A stretch of DNA of 64,000 nt from Heliocidaris tuberculata (lineage: Eukaryota > Echinodermata > Echinoidea > Camarodonta > Echinometridae), in contig CM046839.1 in NCBI GenBank assembly GCA_025618425.1, positions 2,728,831 through 2,792,830 on the forward strand, read 5' to 3'. Under the pieces are notes generated by a model that saw only the letters and a program-made list of their open reading frames with translations, had not been told where the DNA came from and did not search any database. How positions within the stretch are numbered: the first letter of the stretch is position 1; every line of letters starts with the position of its first letter. Positions 11,135 through 21,251 of the stretch are shown here, one piece after another. The position numbers and the translations under genes are program-made.

Positions 11135-11320
11135 TTTGATTGATTACAACTTTGATAATTCATAACTTTCTTATTTCTTATCGGATTTTGCTCAAACCTT
11201 CACTAATTATTTTCTCTTATTTTTCTGCTTTATTCAATTAACTAAAAGCTAGGGTGGACTTTCCCTTTATAAAGCAAGCGAGCTAGTAAGTGAAATCTGT
11301 CACCTTAATGTAGTTTGATG
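11135..11320. other. Short spacer
   Basis: Nothing recognised. Confidence 0.4.
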
Positions 11321-13120
11321 GGGGCAACCTCGCTTGTCATAAGGACAGCTATAGTCATAATGACCGCTGTTCATAAGGACCGCTATTCATGACGTGTAAG
11401 TTCCTATACCCGAAAGTCCGCTAGTCATAACATGGATAGGGGGTCACTATTCATAAAGTCCTAAGGACCATTATTCATAAGGACCGCTATTCATAATGTG
11501 AGATGAGGATCGCTATTCATTATAAGGAAAGAGGATCGCTTTCGTAAAAATTAGATAAGCAAACAATATGATAAGATTAAAGGACAACCCCACGGTGCTG
11601 TGTTTAAGAAGGCCTTAAAATGTATTTGTAGCTGTTGTCATTATATCGCTATCAAGAATGCAAAACCCGAGGCCATCCTCATTAGAAGAATAAAAATTGA
11701 AATTTTGTCTCGCTCGCAGACTCGGTTCCAAAGGAATAAGCAGATCTTAACACACACACTTGCAAGTAGTTTGTAAAAAAAAAACCGTGTAACGTTAGAG
11801 GATAATGACCGTGTCAAAGAGATCTTCGATTAATTGTGTAGGCTAGCTAGTGATAAGAATGCAGGTGTATACTGATGTTTCAAAATGCTCCTTTTCTGTG
11901 TTGCTTTCAGCCTTTATAGGTTGCTCCTTTAAAAAAAGAACTTTTTTGTTAGTGCTCTCCACACTTTGAAAGGCGCTTTACCGATCCCTTTTAATCAATG
12001 ATTAAAAAACGATGATGTCTAATTAATACATCTACGATGTGCTAAACCATGATCTCAGTTCATTAATTTAAAAAAAAGTCCCTTCTGTGGGAGGAGGGGA
12101 CCCCCCCCCCCCCCCACACACACACACACACTCAGATCCAGATCCTTCCTCCTTTTTTCTCTTCTCCTTTGAGGAGACCCTAATCCCTAGCCATTATCTC
12201 ATGTTACAACAATCATCCAGTTGGGGGAATGGGAAGTTGCGGGGGGGGGGGGGGGGTATTGTCGTAGGGGGTAGTTGTCCTGGAGATTAGTTGCCGGGGT
12301 GGGGTAGTTGTCCAGATATGAATTGCCGTGAGAAATTTATTTTTTTGTTTTTATTTTGGGTTGGAATATCTAGCCCTCGAAGCAATATTTTCATAATACG
12401 GAATGATTATAATTATTTCGTTACTTCATTTATGACAATTACAGTGATCAATATGAGATTCTTACAAATGTGATTTATTTGAGATGTCACCCATATAGCA
12501 ATATTATTGCTCGACAGGTGATATAAAGGACCTAAATGAAAGTGAAAATCGTTCACGCAAAGTATCCGAATTCGGATGTGACCACAATCGTACCGTTTCC
12601 GCTTGCTTTCTAATTAATAATGACCTACCTTGACGAAATTTGTCGACAATATGTACTTGTCCAAGGGAAGGTGGGTCGTAAGGCGCAGCGTGGTAGGACT
12701 GATAAGGGAGGGGGGGGGGGGTGGGGTGAGGGGCTGGTGGGGCCCGGGGTGATGGGAGGCGTACATTATTTGGGCTCGCCTTTTTTCTTTATTTGTTCGA
12801 TGGGCCCCCCATAGCTACGATGCAGCCGTGGGGGTGTCCCTCATCCAATATTATCATTGGTTTGCTTATTTAAGTTTTATGAATAGCAACCCTCTTTCTG
12901 TGTTAATATGAATAGCGACCCTCTTTTTTGGTATTATGAATAGCGACCCTCAGTCCGTATTATGAATAGCGACCCTTATTTCGTATTAGGAATAGCTACC
13001 TTTTTCTCCTATTATGAATAGCAGTCCTTATGAATAATGAGCCTTTTCTCCATTATGAATAGCGGTCCTTATGAATAGCTGTTCTCCATTATGAATAGCG
13101 GTCCTTATGACAAGCGAGTC
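11321..13120. mobile_element. 1.8 kb element with terminal ATTCATAAGGACCGCT arrays
   Basis: The left end starts GGGGCAACCTCGCTTGTCAT. It runs for about 210 bp through roughly eight imperfect copies of TCATAAGGACCGCTATTCAT. The right end (about 12870-13113) carries about nine copies in the opposite orientation and closes with CTTATGACAAGCGAG. This makes long, modular inverted termini. The interior has no transposase; it holds an A/T-rich part, a C-run with CA repeats (12099-12131), G-runs (12241-12256, 12709-12722) and a segment with GTAGTTGTCC words also seen near 50866. A 280-bp relative lies at 60395-60674. Confidence 0.75.
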
Positions 13121-16100
13121 TGATATTGGTCCTCCCCTTTCCTTACTCCCTCTGATCGATAAATGGCAGAGGCAGGTTCCTAAGACCATGAAGATCTTAG
13201 ATCGTGATTTATGTTGAAACTCGATGAATCAGTTATCGATTGAGATTATATAGAGCACTGCATGGCAGTCGACATTTTCCAGATAGTTGCTTCATGACGA
13301 CTGAGCCTATCCTTGGGTGTTCAACCAAGGAGTTGTTCTGTGATAACTCCTTGGTTCAACTCTGTTGAAAAAGTCATAAGAATGTGAAAATACACCCCTC
13401 ATTTGATTCATGCAATCAGCTCTCCATTCAAAGCGTAAATCAGAAAAATCTTGAATCGAAATCCTCCTCCTTTTTTCTATTTTCATGGGGCCTTCTTCAT
13501 CAACTACCACAATTATTAGCATTTAGAGGAAGTTTCATCCATCTAAACCGAGATATTTTGATACTTTGTGATTCCAAGAATCAGTTCTTTCTACTTACAA
13601 AACTGTCAGCTCATTCTCTGTACATTGACACCCTCCCCCTTCAAAATGGTCAAGCGATTCCCCTAAGTAAGCGATTATCCAATCTTTAGATTGGTAAGAG
13701 ATTCAGTTACCGATATTTAATTGTCACTGAAAATTACCGGTATTCCTCGTAAACCCACCTGGATTTCAGGTATTTTCAGATGACAATTCAATTTTACCTC
13801 GTCAATAGCAATTTAATGCATGATGCTTTAGCAATAGAGTTAAAGCGGTTTTAGATGAGGGCTTCATCCACTCCCCTTCCCAACAAATCCGTGGCAAAAT
13901 ATACGTGACATCACTTTGGACATGTAGAAACGAACTCTAAATACAAATTTTCAGCAGTCAAATATCCTGAAGCTATGAGGAAAACTATTCATCAAGTTTG
14001 CTATGTCTGTGTTCGAAAACTCCACAAATAGATGAAGTAATCTGACATAATAATCTCGCCCTAGGGTTGTCAGTCGGGAGAAGTTGTCCATTCATTTTCA
14101 GAACCGCGGATCGTCACCATGGTAACCGTTTCTTTTGAAAGAGTAATCCTCCGCCCGTTCCACCCCTGATCTTGTTCCCTTTCTTGTCACGTCAGTGATG
14201 ATGCATCATTTCTTTAAAGCAGCCTTATTTCTACGATAAACACCTCATCCTTCCCAATGTCAATTTTGTAATCTATTTACAGATAAAACTGACGTATTTT
14301 GAAGGTTCAATAGGTAAAAAGAGTCGAATTCTCTCGTGGTTGTAAGATGGACTATATAGGTAGAAGTAGAGAATCCCCTCATCCCGATGTCAAACTCTTC
14401 ATTAAATTTAAAGAATTCGCTGATATATTATGAAGATCAGATGGGTTAAAAAAAAGAGGCAAAATCTCTCGTGATTGCAAGATCGACTAGGCAGTAGAGA
14501 ATTCATAAGGTGCTTATCCCTACCAAGCAAACATGACAACATGATCGTACCTCAGCGCCTTCTAGGCCGTAATCAATAATGTCCGGCCATCGATAGGGAA
14601 AGAAAATGATTCCCCAAATAGGACTCTCTTGTTAAATGTAATGGTTGGCTGTTTCATCGATCCGCCATCCGAAAAAGGAGAATTAGGCGAAAGCTTGACG
14701 TATCTAATTATACAAAATAGTTTCCTCTAGGGTCCATCAGAAACGAATTTGGTCAATATTTTGTTGAGATTGGAACGTATTACGAGCATCTTCATAAGAT
14801 AACGAGGCCTACTTTTTATATTGGGTCTCATACTTGCCAAAATTGAATGCTTAATTGAGGAAAGTTAGCATGAAAATGTTCATAATGAAGATGATAAAGG
14901 GGGTTGAAAATCTAGGTCAATAGAAGCAGAATTTATCGATGTAAACAGAAGATTTAAGTGCATGATTAATCTATAACACTTTGATATCCCGACAATAAGA
15001 TATTGAGTTTGGATCCTGGAAGCACATACAGCGATATTTTTCACAATTTGACAGAGCGATGCGTCTTCTGGAGAGCAGTGCCCTTTCTCAAATAGTCGTG
15101 AGAAATCCTTGTCGGCTAATTTAAGAATCTGAGCATCAGTTTTAGTCTTTATTGTCGGCAAAGCAAAAAAAGTTCTGAAGAACCTTTAATTCGCTTCTTG
15201 GAAAATTGTCGACCAAGTAATTTGGCTAATTTGGTCAGACTCCCCATTTAAAATGGTCTAGCGGAATCCCAGTAGGAAAACATTGATTTCAGTAGTCTGT
15301 GCCATGTAGAACTGAACAAAGAAGAACAGGAAGCTTTAAAGACGTAGTGAAAACAAATGAATCAAGGAAAGCATATGCTTAACATCATCCTACTTCAAAA
15401 CTAATGGTCAGCAAATTGATTGTCCACTTGGACTGACCCCCAAGGCACAACGGTTGATGACCTCTTTGATTCATATTAGCTTATAAACGATACCATGATC
15501 AACCTCGTCGCCATTACGTTTATCAACAGACAATTCGTCTCCTCTTGTGAATGAACAATTCTAATCAATTTTCATTCCTTCGCATCCATTGTGCTTATTA
15601 ATATAAAAAGCGGTTTCATATATCCATTATTGTTTCTTTGGAAATATCCTTTATCGCCCTTCTCTCTTGTGGCTGGTTGAAATTTACAAATGGATTTTCC
15701 GCGCCAAAGCAGAGTTCAAATAATTTTCCTATTATTTTCTGATTTTTATATCTTTTAAATATTCCCTAAATCTGTATACTACTTCTCAAAAAGACGAATA
15801 ACTGTGATTGGCCAGGGATATGATAGGGCAGGCCTACATGATTGTATACAGCCCACATAACCAAGTACATGTACTTCAACTGGTCCACTTCTGGCCTTTT
15901 TATACACACATATAATATAAGTGTATTGGCTCACTCATAGCAGTCAGATTTGAATGTAATGATCATCATCACCATAAACATAATGATGATCATGATCATC
16001 ACCATCATCATCACCACCATCACCCCAACCATAATTTCATGTGTGTTTTTGATTTGGTCTTTCTTCCATTTATCCATCTACTCCCCTCCCTTTCCTCCTC

Positions 16101-16548
16101 CTCCTCCTCCTTGAAAATTTGTCGCTGAGTTCTGCCTAAACGTTTTTTCCTCTTTATTTATAAATTCATTTTTGTTGCTTCTTTTAACCTGAAGTATAAG
16201 CCATTTCCGTTGGAGCCTATTTGCGAAAAAATATAGCCTTTATATACTTCTTAATTATTGCGAACCATAATACTTCTTAAATTATTCTCACATACTTTCT
16301 GCTTGTCGTAACAATTAGTGGTTGATTGTCATGCCTTTCTGAGTAATTGTTTCTTCTCTTTACAACTGTTTCAGATGAAAATTTCTAAAGAAGTCCTTTG
16401 CACAAAAGCTTAATTACTCCGAGTTATCCTGCGTCAACCTTAGCTCTGCAATCATTTCATTATACCTGTATACTTCTTAGATTTCAAACTTCTATGTAGA
16501 TCATAACTGACTTATCTTTTTTTCGCTTATTTAAAACAAAGATACACA
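13121..16548. other. 3.4 kb mostly unassigned, with a decayed tandem duplication
   Basis: Two imperfect copies of a roughly 150-bp unit appear at about 14250-14400 and 14395-14530; both contain TCTCGTG(G/A)TTG(T/C)AAGAT and AGTAGAGAAT. GTCACCATGGTAAC is at 14113-14126. An ATC/CAT microsatellite spans 15957-16022. The 93-codon minus-strand frame ending at 14880 (start 15161) has a plausible amino-acid mix but no motif I recognise. No host exon is supported. Confidence 0.5.
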
Positions 16549-18275
16549 CTCTCTAAATGTAAAGGAGTGAATTTGCCACTTGACATTAAGAACGAAGGAA
16601 CTTTCACTCCAAATCGAGTGGTAAAGCACTCCCCTTTGAGTGAGCATGCCGATATTCCTTCATTAGCTGTCTCACTCACTGACAGAGCGAGCCTGTGTTC
16701 CGCTCAATATCGTGTGCAGACTGAAGTATTTTCACTCGTGAGCAACGAGTGACGCAAGGCAACCAATGATAAGCCGCTTAAAATTCATTGTCAGTGTCAT
16801 TTCTTTGTTGTGAACAAAATTACAGGCACCACTCTTGAAAAAAGAGTGGTTAATACTTTAACGAACCGAGCTAAATATTTTATAAGTGACAGCACATCGG
16901 TTACAATGTGCAAACCAATAGAGATTACAACGTATTGGTACTGGTTGGGCTTCAGGCAAGGAAATTAACATAATTCGCATATTTAAAATGATATAGGGGT
17001 TTTGTAATGACTCATTTTGATAGATTATTTCTCGATAAAGTTGTCTTGCCGAGAATTACATTCGATAATTCAGTAGGGATTATGTCGCTTTAATGAAAGT
17101 GTTAGTTTAAATCAAATCAAATCAAATCAAATCAAATCAAATCAAATCAATTTATTGAATTAAAATCCACAATTTGGGATTATGATCAACAACACAAATA
17201 CAGAGGAAGATTCAAAAGAAGTTACAGATGATCAAAATAAAACTTCAATCAGTGAAAAATAACAAAGCAAAACAAAAACAAAACAAAAGTAACAAATAAA
17301 GAGGAAAGTACAATGTTATAACCGAGAAAATGCAATATACATGTGGGCCTCCTGCCAGACTCTTCCTATACTTTTACAGCATGTATTTTTCATTCTGTCA
17401 CTGTACTGATGGAGTTGACACAGATCTTGCTTATGTCATACTCCCTACTCTGCATTATATATTTAAACTTTTTTAGTTCGCCCATATCTTTAAATGAAGG
17501 TACTATGGTATATATGTTATGAAATAGTTTTTCTCTTTGTTCTTTGTATGATGGACATAACATAATAAAATGATATTCAGTTTCTACGTCTGATTGACAG
17601 GTGGGACATATACGTTTACTAACTTCTAAATTTTTTGTGACGTCCCTGTTCAATCATTAATTTACAATTGCTATGTCAATGATTTGTTATATGGATAGAC
17701 AGTGTAGTACATCCCTATTAGAGATAGGATTGTGTGCTTTAGATTAGCCATCACACTGTATCCGCCCCGGTCATGACCCGATGGATCTCACCGAGGTTTC
17801 TTCGGACATTTACTATGCAGCCTATGGTCTATTCATGCTGATCGATTGCCATCGATGGATGAATGATTGCTGGTAGGCCTGGTGGTGTGCAGTAACTGAC
17901 GGTTGGTGATTGTCGAGTGCCTTAACTCCAGCCATGTTCAGCAGCGGTCATACATTTTGACCGGACGGACGGGGAGCTTGGCCAGGCACAGGTGCATCCT
18001 GACAAGATAGCAGTGTCAGCCGGCGTGGCTGACCGTGCCCGTCACAGTTCTCTTAAGACCGAGTTTGATGATTTCACTCAGAAAGGAGTGAATTATCTAC
18101 ACTCTGTCCACATGAGTGATAATTTTTTCACTCTTTTAAGGATTATGTTTCTAAGTGAAATAGTGACTACTCTTTTTTCACTCGAAAAAGGGTTGGCCCT
18201 CATTTAACTCCCTGTGAGAGTAGAATTTCACTCTTTTTAGAGTGCTTTTTCACTCTTTTTTTTACATTTAGAGAG
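16549..18275. mobile_element. 1.7 kb inverted-repeat element with subterminal TTCACTC words
   Basis: The ends are CTCTCTAAATGTAAAGGAGT on the left and the complementary ACTC(T-run)ACATTTAGAGAG on the right. Subterminal zones (16565-16760 and 18070-18260) hold many copies of TTCACTC/GAGTGAA in both orientations. The 8 bases outside (GATACACA and CATGCACA) agree at six positions, a weak hint of an 8-bp target duplication. The core (about 17740-18060) is GC-rich and unidentified, and a LINE 3' end is nested at 17109-17653. No transposase frame is seen. Confidence 0.6.
17109..17653 (-). pseudogene. LINE 3' end: C-terminal zinc-knuckle region, 3' UTR and TTTGA tail
   Basis: Minus-strand frame 17653-17390 encodes RICPTCQSDVETEYHFIMLC followed by PSYKEQREKLF, a C-x2-C-x8-H-x4-C module. 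This is found at the C-terminus of many invertebrate non-LTR retrotransposon polyproteins and is thought to bind nucleic acid. The frame then stops, and about 240 bp of T-rich 3' UTR leads to about eight copies of TTTGA at 17150-17109. The upstream endonuclease and RT are absent, so this is a 5'-truncated copy, the normal outcome of target-primed reverse transcription. It sits inside the inverted-repeat element 16549-18275. Confidence 0.8.
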
Positions 18276-18424
18276 CATGCACAGTCTATTTTCCTCAGTA
18301 TTTCTAATGCCCAAATCTCATCCAAAATATGTCTACATCCGTTAGGGGGAAGCCAGCATACAGTTATCACAATATGTTTGCTTTTATGGTTGAATAAAAT
18401 TGAATTGAATTGAATTGAATTGAA
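18276..18424 (+). repeat. Probable LINE 3' tail with (TTGAA) repeat
   Basis: Plus-strand sequence ends TTATGGTTGAATAAAATTGAA followed by about five TTGAA units (18398-18422). An AATAAA next to a pentamer repeat is a typical LINE/SINE 3' end. The body is too short to classify. The tail differs in sequence and orientation from the TTTGA tail at 17109. Confidence 0.5.
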
Positions 18425-19539
18425 CAATGTCATATTTTTAAAGGAGTAAAGAAAAATGTGAAAATGTTAGTGAGTGAGAACGAGTACGATGGAGTGCGTG
18501 TCAATGATTGATTGCTCTCTGGTAATAGTATTCTTATCTTGCGGTAAAAATAATGCAAAGTGAGGGTGAGATTACAGCGTCTGTTTTCGACTCTGCATAT
18601 CATCAAGGTAGACTTTTCAGTGACAAGGATGATGATGAATTCCATCCCGCCTAAGTCCTAATTTTGCTAATAATCTTGAAACTTTGCACTAAAAGTTAAA
18701 ACTTTGTTTAAAAGGAACTATTTCTTTATATCTCTTTGAGGAATGACTCAAGATCCATTCGAAGGGTTTAGGAAAGCAAGAAAAGCAATAAAACAAATAA
18801 ATGGAATATTTTCCGCAAAAATCTGAACTTTGAAGGTAAATAGATTATGATATTTTTACTAAGTCCGTGTCGTAAACACAATTGTAAAAGACAAAGGAAT
18901 ACAAGAGGCAATTTTGTCTTTTAACATTCTAAAATGTTAAAATTCACTTTCTTTGTAAGCTGTTTCATACACATTTATAGGCAATTCAACTCGCACTGTT
19001 ATCAAATCGTATGACGTGGTTTTTCAGTAATATTATCTAACTTTGATCTAGGTATGACAAGTTCATATTAGATTGTCTAAATCTCACGTTGTTGTTACAT
19101 CTCTAACGTAACGGTTAGGTCTAAACAACTTAGATTGACGATTGATAGTCACGGAGACCGACCCAATAGCCATAGATTTCCGAATATAGGCCCTGTAGAC
19201 GATATCAATTTTATTTTAATGTATCCCTCATCAAATACTAAATACCATAGATCTTAGAACTTAGATTTCTAACACATTAGACCTAGGTCTACTGTAAATT
19301 AGTCGGTGAAAGTCCGAGAGAGAGAGTGTGTGTGTTAAAATTATAAGGTCAGTATAAGACAAAGTAGAAACTTTAGATATAACAAATTAACATTATTCTT
19401 TATAGGCTAGGCCTAACTTAGAATCGGCTAGCACTCAATGTTAATTATCGTAGATCTACTAGGTCTAGATCTAAACAGAAAGGGTCAAACACATAATATG
19501 ACTGTTTACAGTAAAATAAAGTTTAACCTGATAACCGAA
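18425..19539. other. Unassigned AT-rich spacer
   Basis: No coding or structural signal beyond a short GA/GT run at 19315-19335. Confidence 0.5.
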
Positions 19540-20283
19540 CAGTGCCGTATCTACGGGGGCAGAGGGAGCACGTGCCCCGGGCTGCACTTGAAGGGGGGGG
19601 GGGCGCAAAAAACGCAAAAGAGAGAAAGAAAAGGGGGAGAAATACAAGACAAAATGCATAAGAAATTGTGTTTTATAGGGTTTGAAATGCAAATATTTTC
19701 TATAGCTTTGTTCCCTCGCATAATTTTGTGCAAAATCTAGCTATGACTCTATGACCATGACTCTAGTTGCTTTGCCCCTCCCCCTCCCCCCGCATAGGCA
19801 GGAGCTTGTTCGACTTTTCGCCCCCTGATGGGATATAAGTGCATAAAAAGCACTAGTGTAGAACAGTCGAAAGAAATCATAAATTTGCCTTGCAATTGCC
19901 TTACTTAATTCCTCAAATATATTTCTTCAGGGTTTTCATTCATTTCGCGCCCCCAAAATAGGAATGTAAAAGAAAGAAAAAAAGTTATTGCTAGGTCGCT
20001 GTATTCCCTTGTTTTTTTTTTTTTTTTTTTTTTTTGGTTTTGTTTTGTTTTTTGTAAGGGTAAAATACATAAGAAATTTCAATTTGAGGGGAGACTCTAG
20101 TTGCTCCCTCGCTTATGCAATAACTCATCAAATTTGGGCTACCAACCTCGGGTTATGTGCATCAAAGCTCTTTTTTCACGTAATTAAAAACCCTCATTAA
20201 TCTCAGTTTGGGCATGGGGGGGGGGGGGGGGGAGCAGATTTTATATTTTGCACCGGGCGCCAGAATACCTAGACACGCCACTG
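19540..20283. mobile_element. Non-autonomous hAT element with perfect 8-bp target duplication
   Basis: TAACCGAA at 19532-19539 and again at 20284-20291 flanks termini CAGTGCCGTATCTACGGGGG (left) and, complemented, CAGTGGCGTGTCTAGG (right). CAGTGGCG-type ends with 8-bp duplications are the hAT hallmark. Interior: G-run right after the left end (19592-19602), a T-run (20012-20034) and another G-run before the right end (20216-20232). No transposase frame. The duplication is perfect, which suggests the insertion is not very old. Confidence 0.85.
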
Positions 20284-20402
20284 TAACCGAATACGGTAGA
20301 TAAAGTTTACCTGATAACTGAATATACTGTTGTTTCCTGGTTGGTTTTGGTCCTCGTATCGTCAGTGTCCCGACACACAACCACTCACTCCCCCCCCCCC
20401 CC

Positions 20403-20760
20403 CATGGGTGTCGATCCCGGGGTGGGGTGACCGGGGTATATTCCAAAAAAAAAATTGAGGTAGGGGATGGCCTGTTTTATCATCCCCCAATATTTTTGGA
20501 TAAAATAAATAAAAATTATGATACATTAACTAAAACTAATAATTATCCAAATTCATTATGTTTGATCTTGAAATACCACCACATTCTTTAATGATTAGAA
20601 GTAAGGAAATAAGAAATGCCACAATTTCAGTGGAAAAATATCGAAGAAAATTCGTTCGCTCGCATTGTTATTCTCAATTAAGGGGTTCCGTCCATTGGCG
20701 TAGATCTGTGCATTCCTTCTTTTCATTGAAAGAGCGAGCAAAGCGAGCTAGCAAAAAAAT
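20403..20760 (+). mobile_element. CAGGGGTGTCGATCC-family element, copy 1
   Basis: It begins CATGGGTGTCGATCCCGGGG after a C-run. About 320 bp (to about 20725) match the inverted copy at 45834-46352 closely, including AATGATTAGAAGTAAGGAAA. The two then diverge. The 75-codon frame here shares a peptide with a frame in the other copy only because the DNA is repeated. Its tail GAGCGAGCAAAGCGAGCTAG is a word common in this repeat type. Confidence 0.65.
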
Positions 20761-20848
20761 CGACCCTTTTTTAATGAAAATGTAATTTTGTCACAGATCT
20801 AGACATATATCCGGTAGGTAATATCAAATTTCCCCCTTTTTTCTCAGC

Positions 20849-20873
20849 ACAGCACAGCACAGCACAGCACAGC
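20849..20873. repeat. (CAGCA)n microsatellite
   Basis: Five tandem units of the pentamer AGCAC/CAGCA, followed shortly by a duplicated TTAGCTCTTAA word. Confidence 0.85.
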
Positions 20874-21105
20874 ATGTGTTTAGCTCTTAACTTAGCTCTT
20901 AAACCCGATCAATATATAAACGCGTCGCAGTGTTTTAAATCTGTCATAGAAAAGTGTTCAGAAACTAAACAATTTTTTTTACAGTGTTGACGTCTATCAT
21001 TGAGTCCCAAAATTTAAAGAAAATACATGTATTTTTATTCGCTTTTGTCATGGTTATCCGTCCTGATAAACAATTATTGTCATATGTTGACGATTACGGC
21101 TGTCT

Positions 21106-21251
21106 CAGGTGTGTCGATCCTGGGGGGGGGGGGGGAGTCCCCCCCCCCGCCCCTATTCCCCCCAAAAGAAGAGAATAGTGGGGTAGGGGGCAAACATGTC
21201 GTTTTGTCTTCATTGCCCCTCCCCATCCCAAAAAACGGATCGACGCCCCTG
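21106..21251. mobile_element. Short MITE with CAGG(T/G)G-GTCGATCC ends
   Basis: CAGGTGTGTCGATCCTGGGG on the left faces GGATCGACGCCCCTG on the right. G- and C-runs lie just inside the left end (21121-21149). At 146 bp it is non-coding. The flanking 8-mers do not match, so the superfamily is unproven. It shares its end with the copies at 20403 and 45834. Confidence 0.6.

Noticed and set aside
11333..11545. Array of a short repeated word resembling CRISPR repeats
   Set aside because: Units vary in spacing and sequence, have no unique spacers of constant length, and recur in inverted orientation at 12870-13113. This is a transposon terminus in animal DNA.
14880..15161. 93-codon minus-strand frame with a plausible composition
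   Set aside because: I saw no family motif, and no clean acceptor or donor at its edges. A protein search would settle it; a hit with conserved neighbours would revive it.
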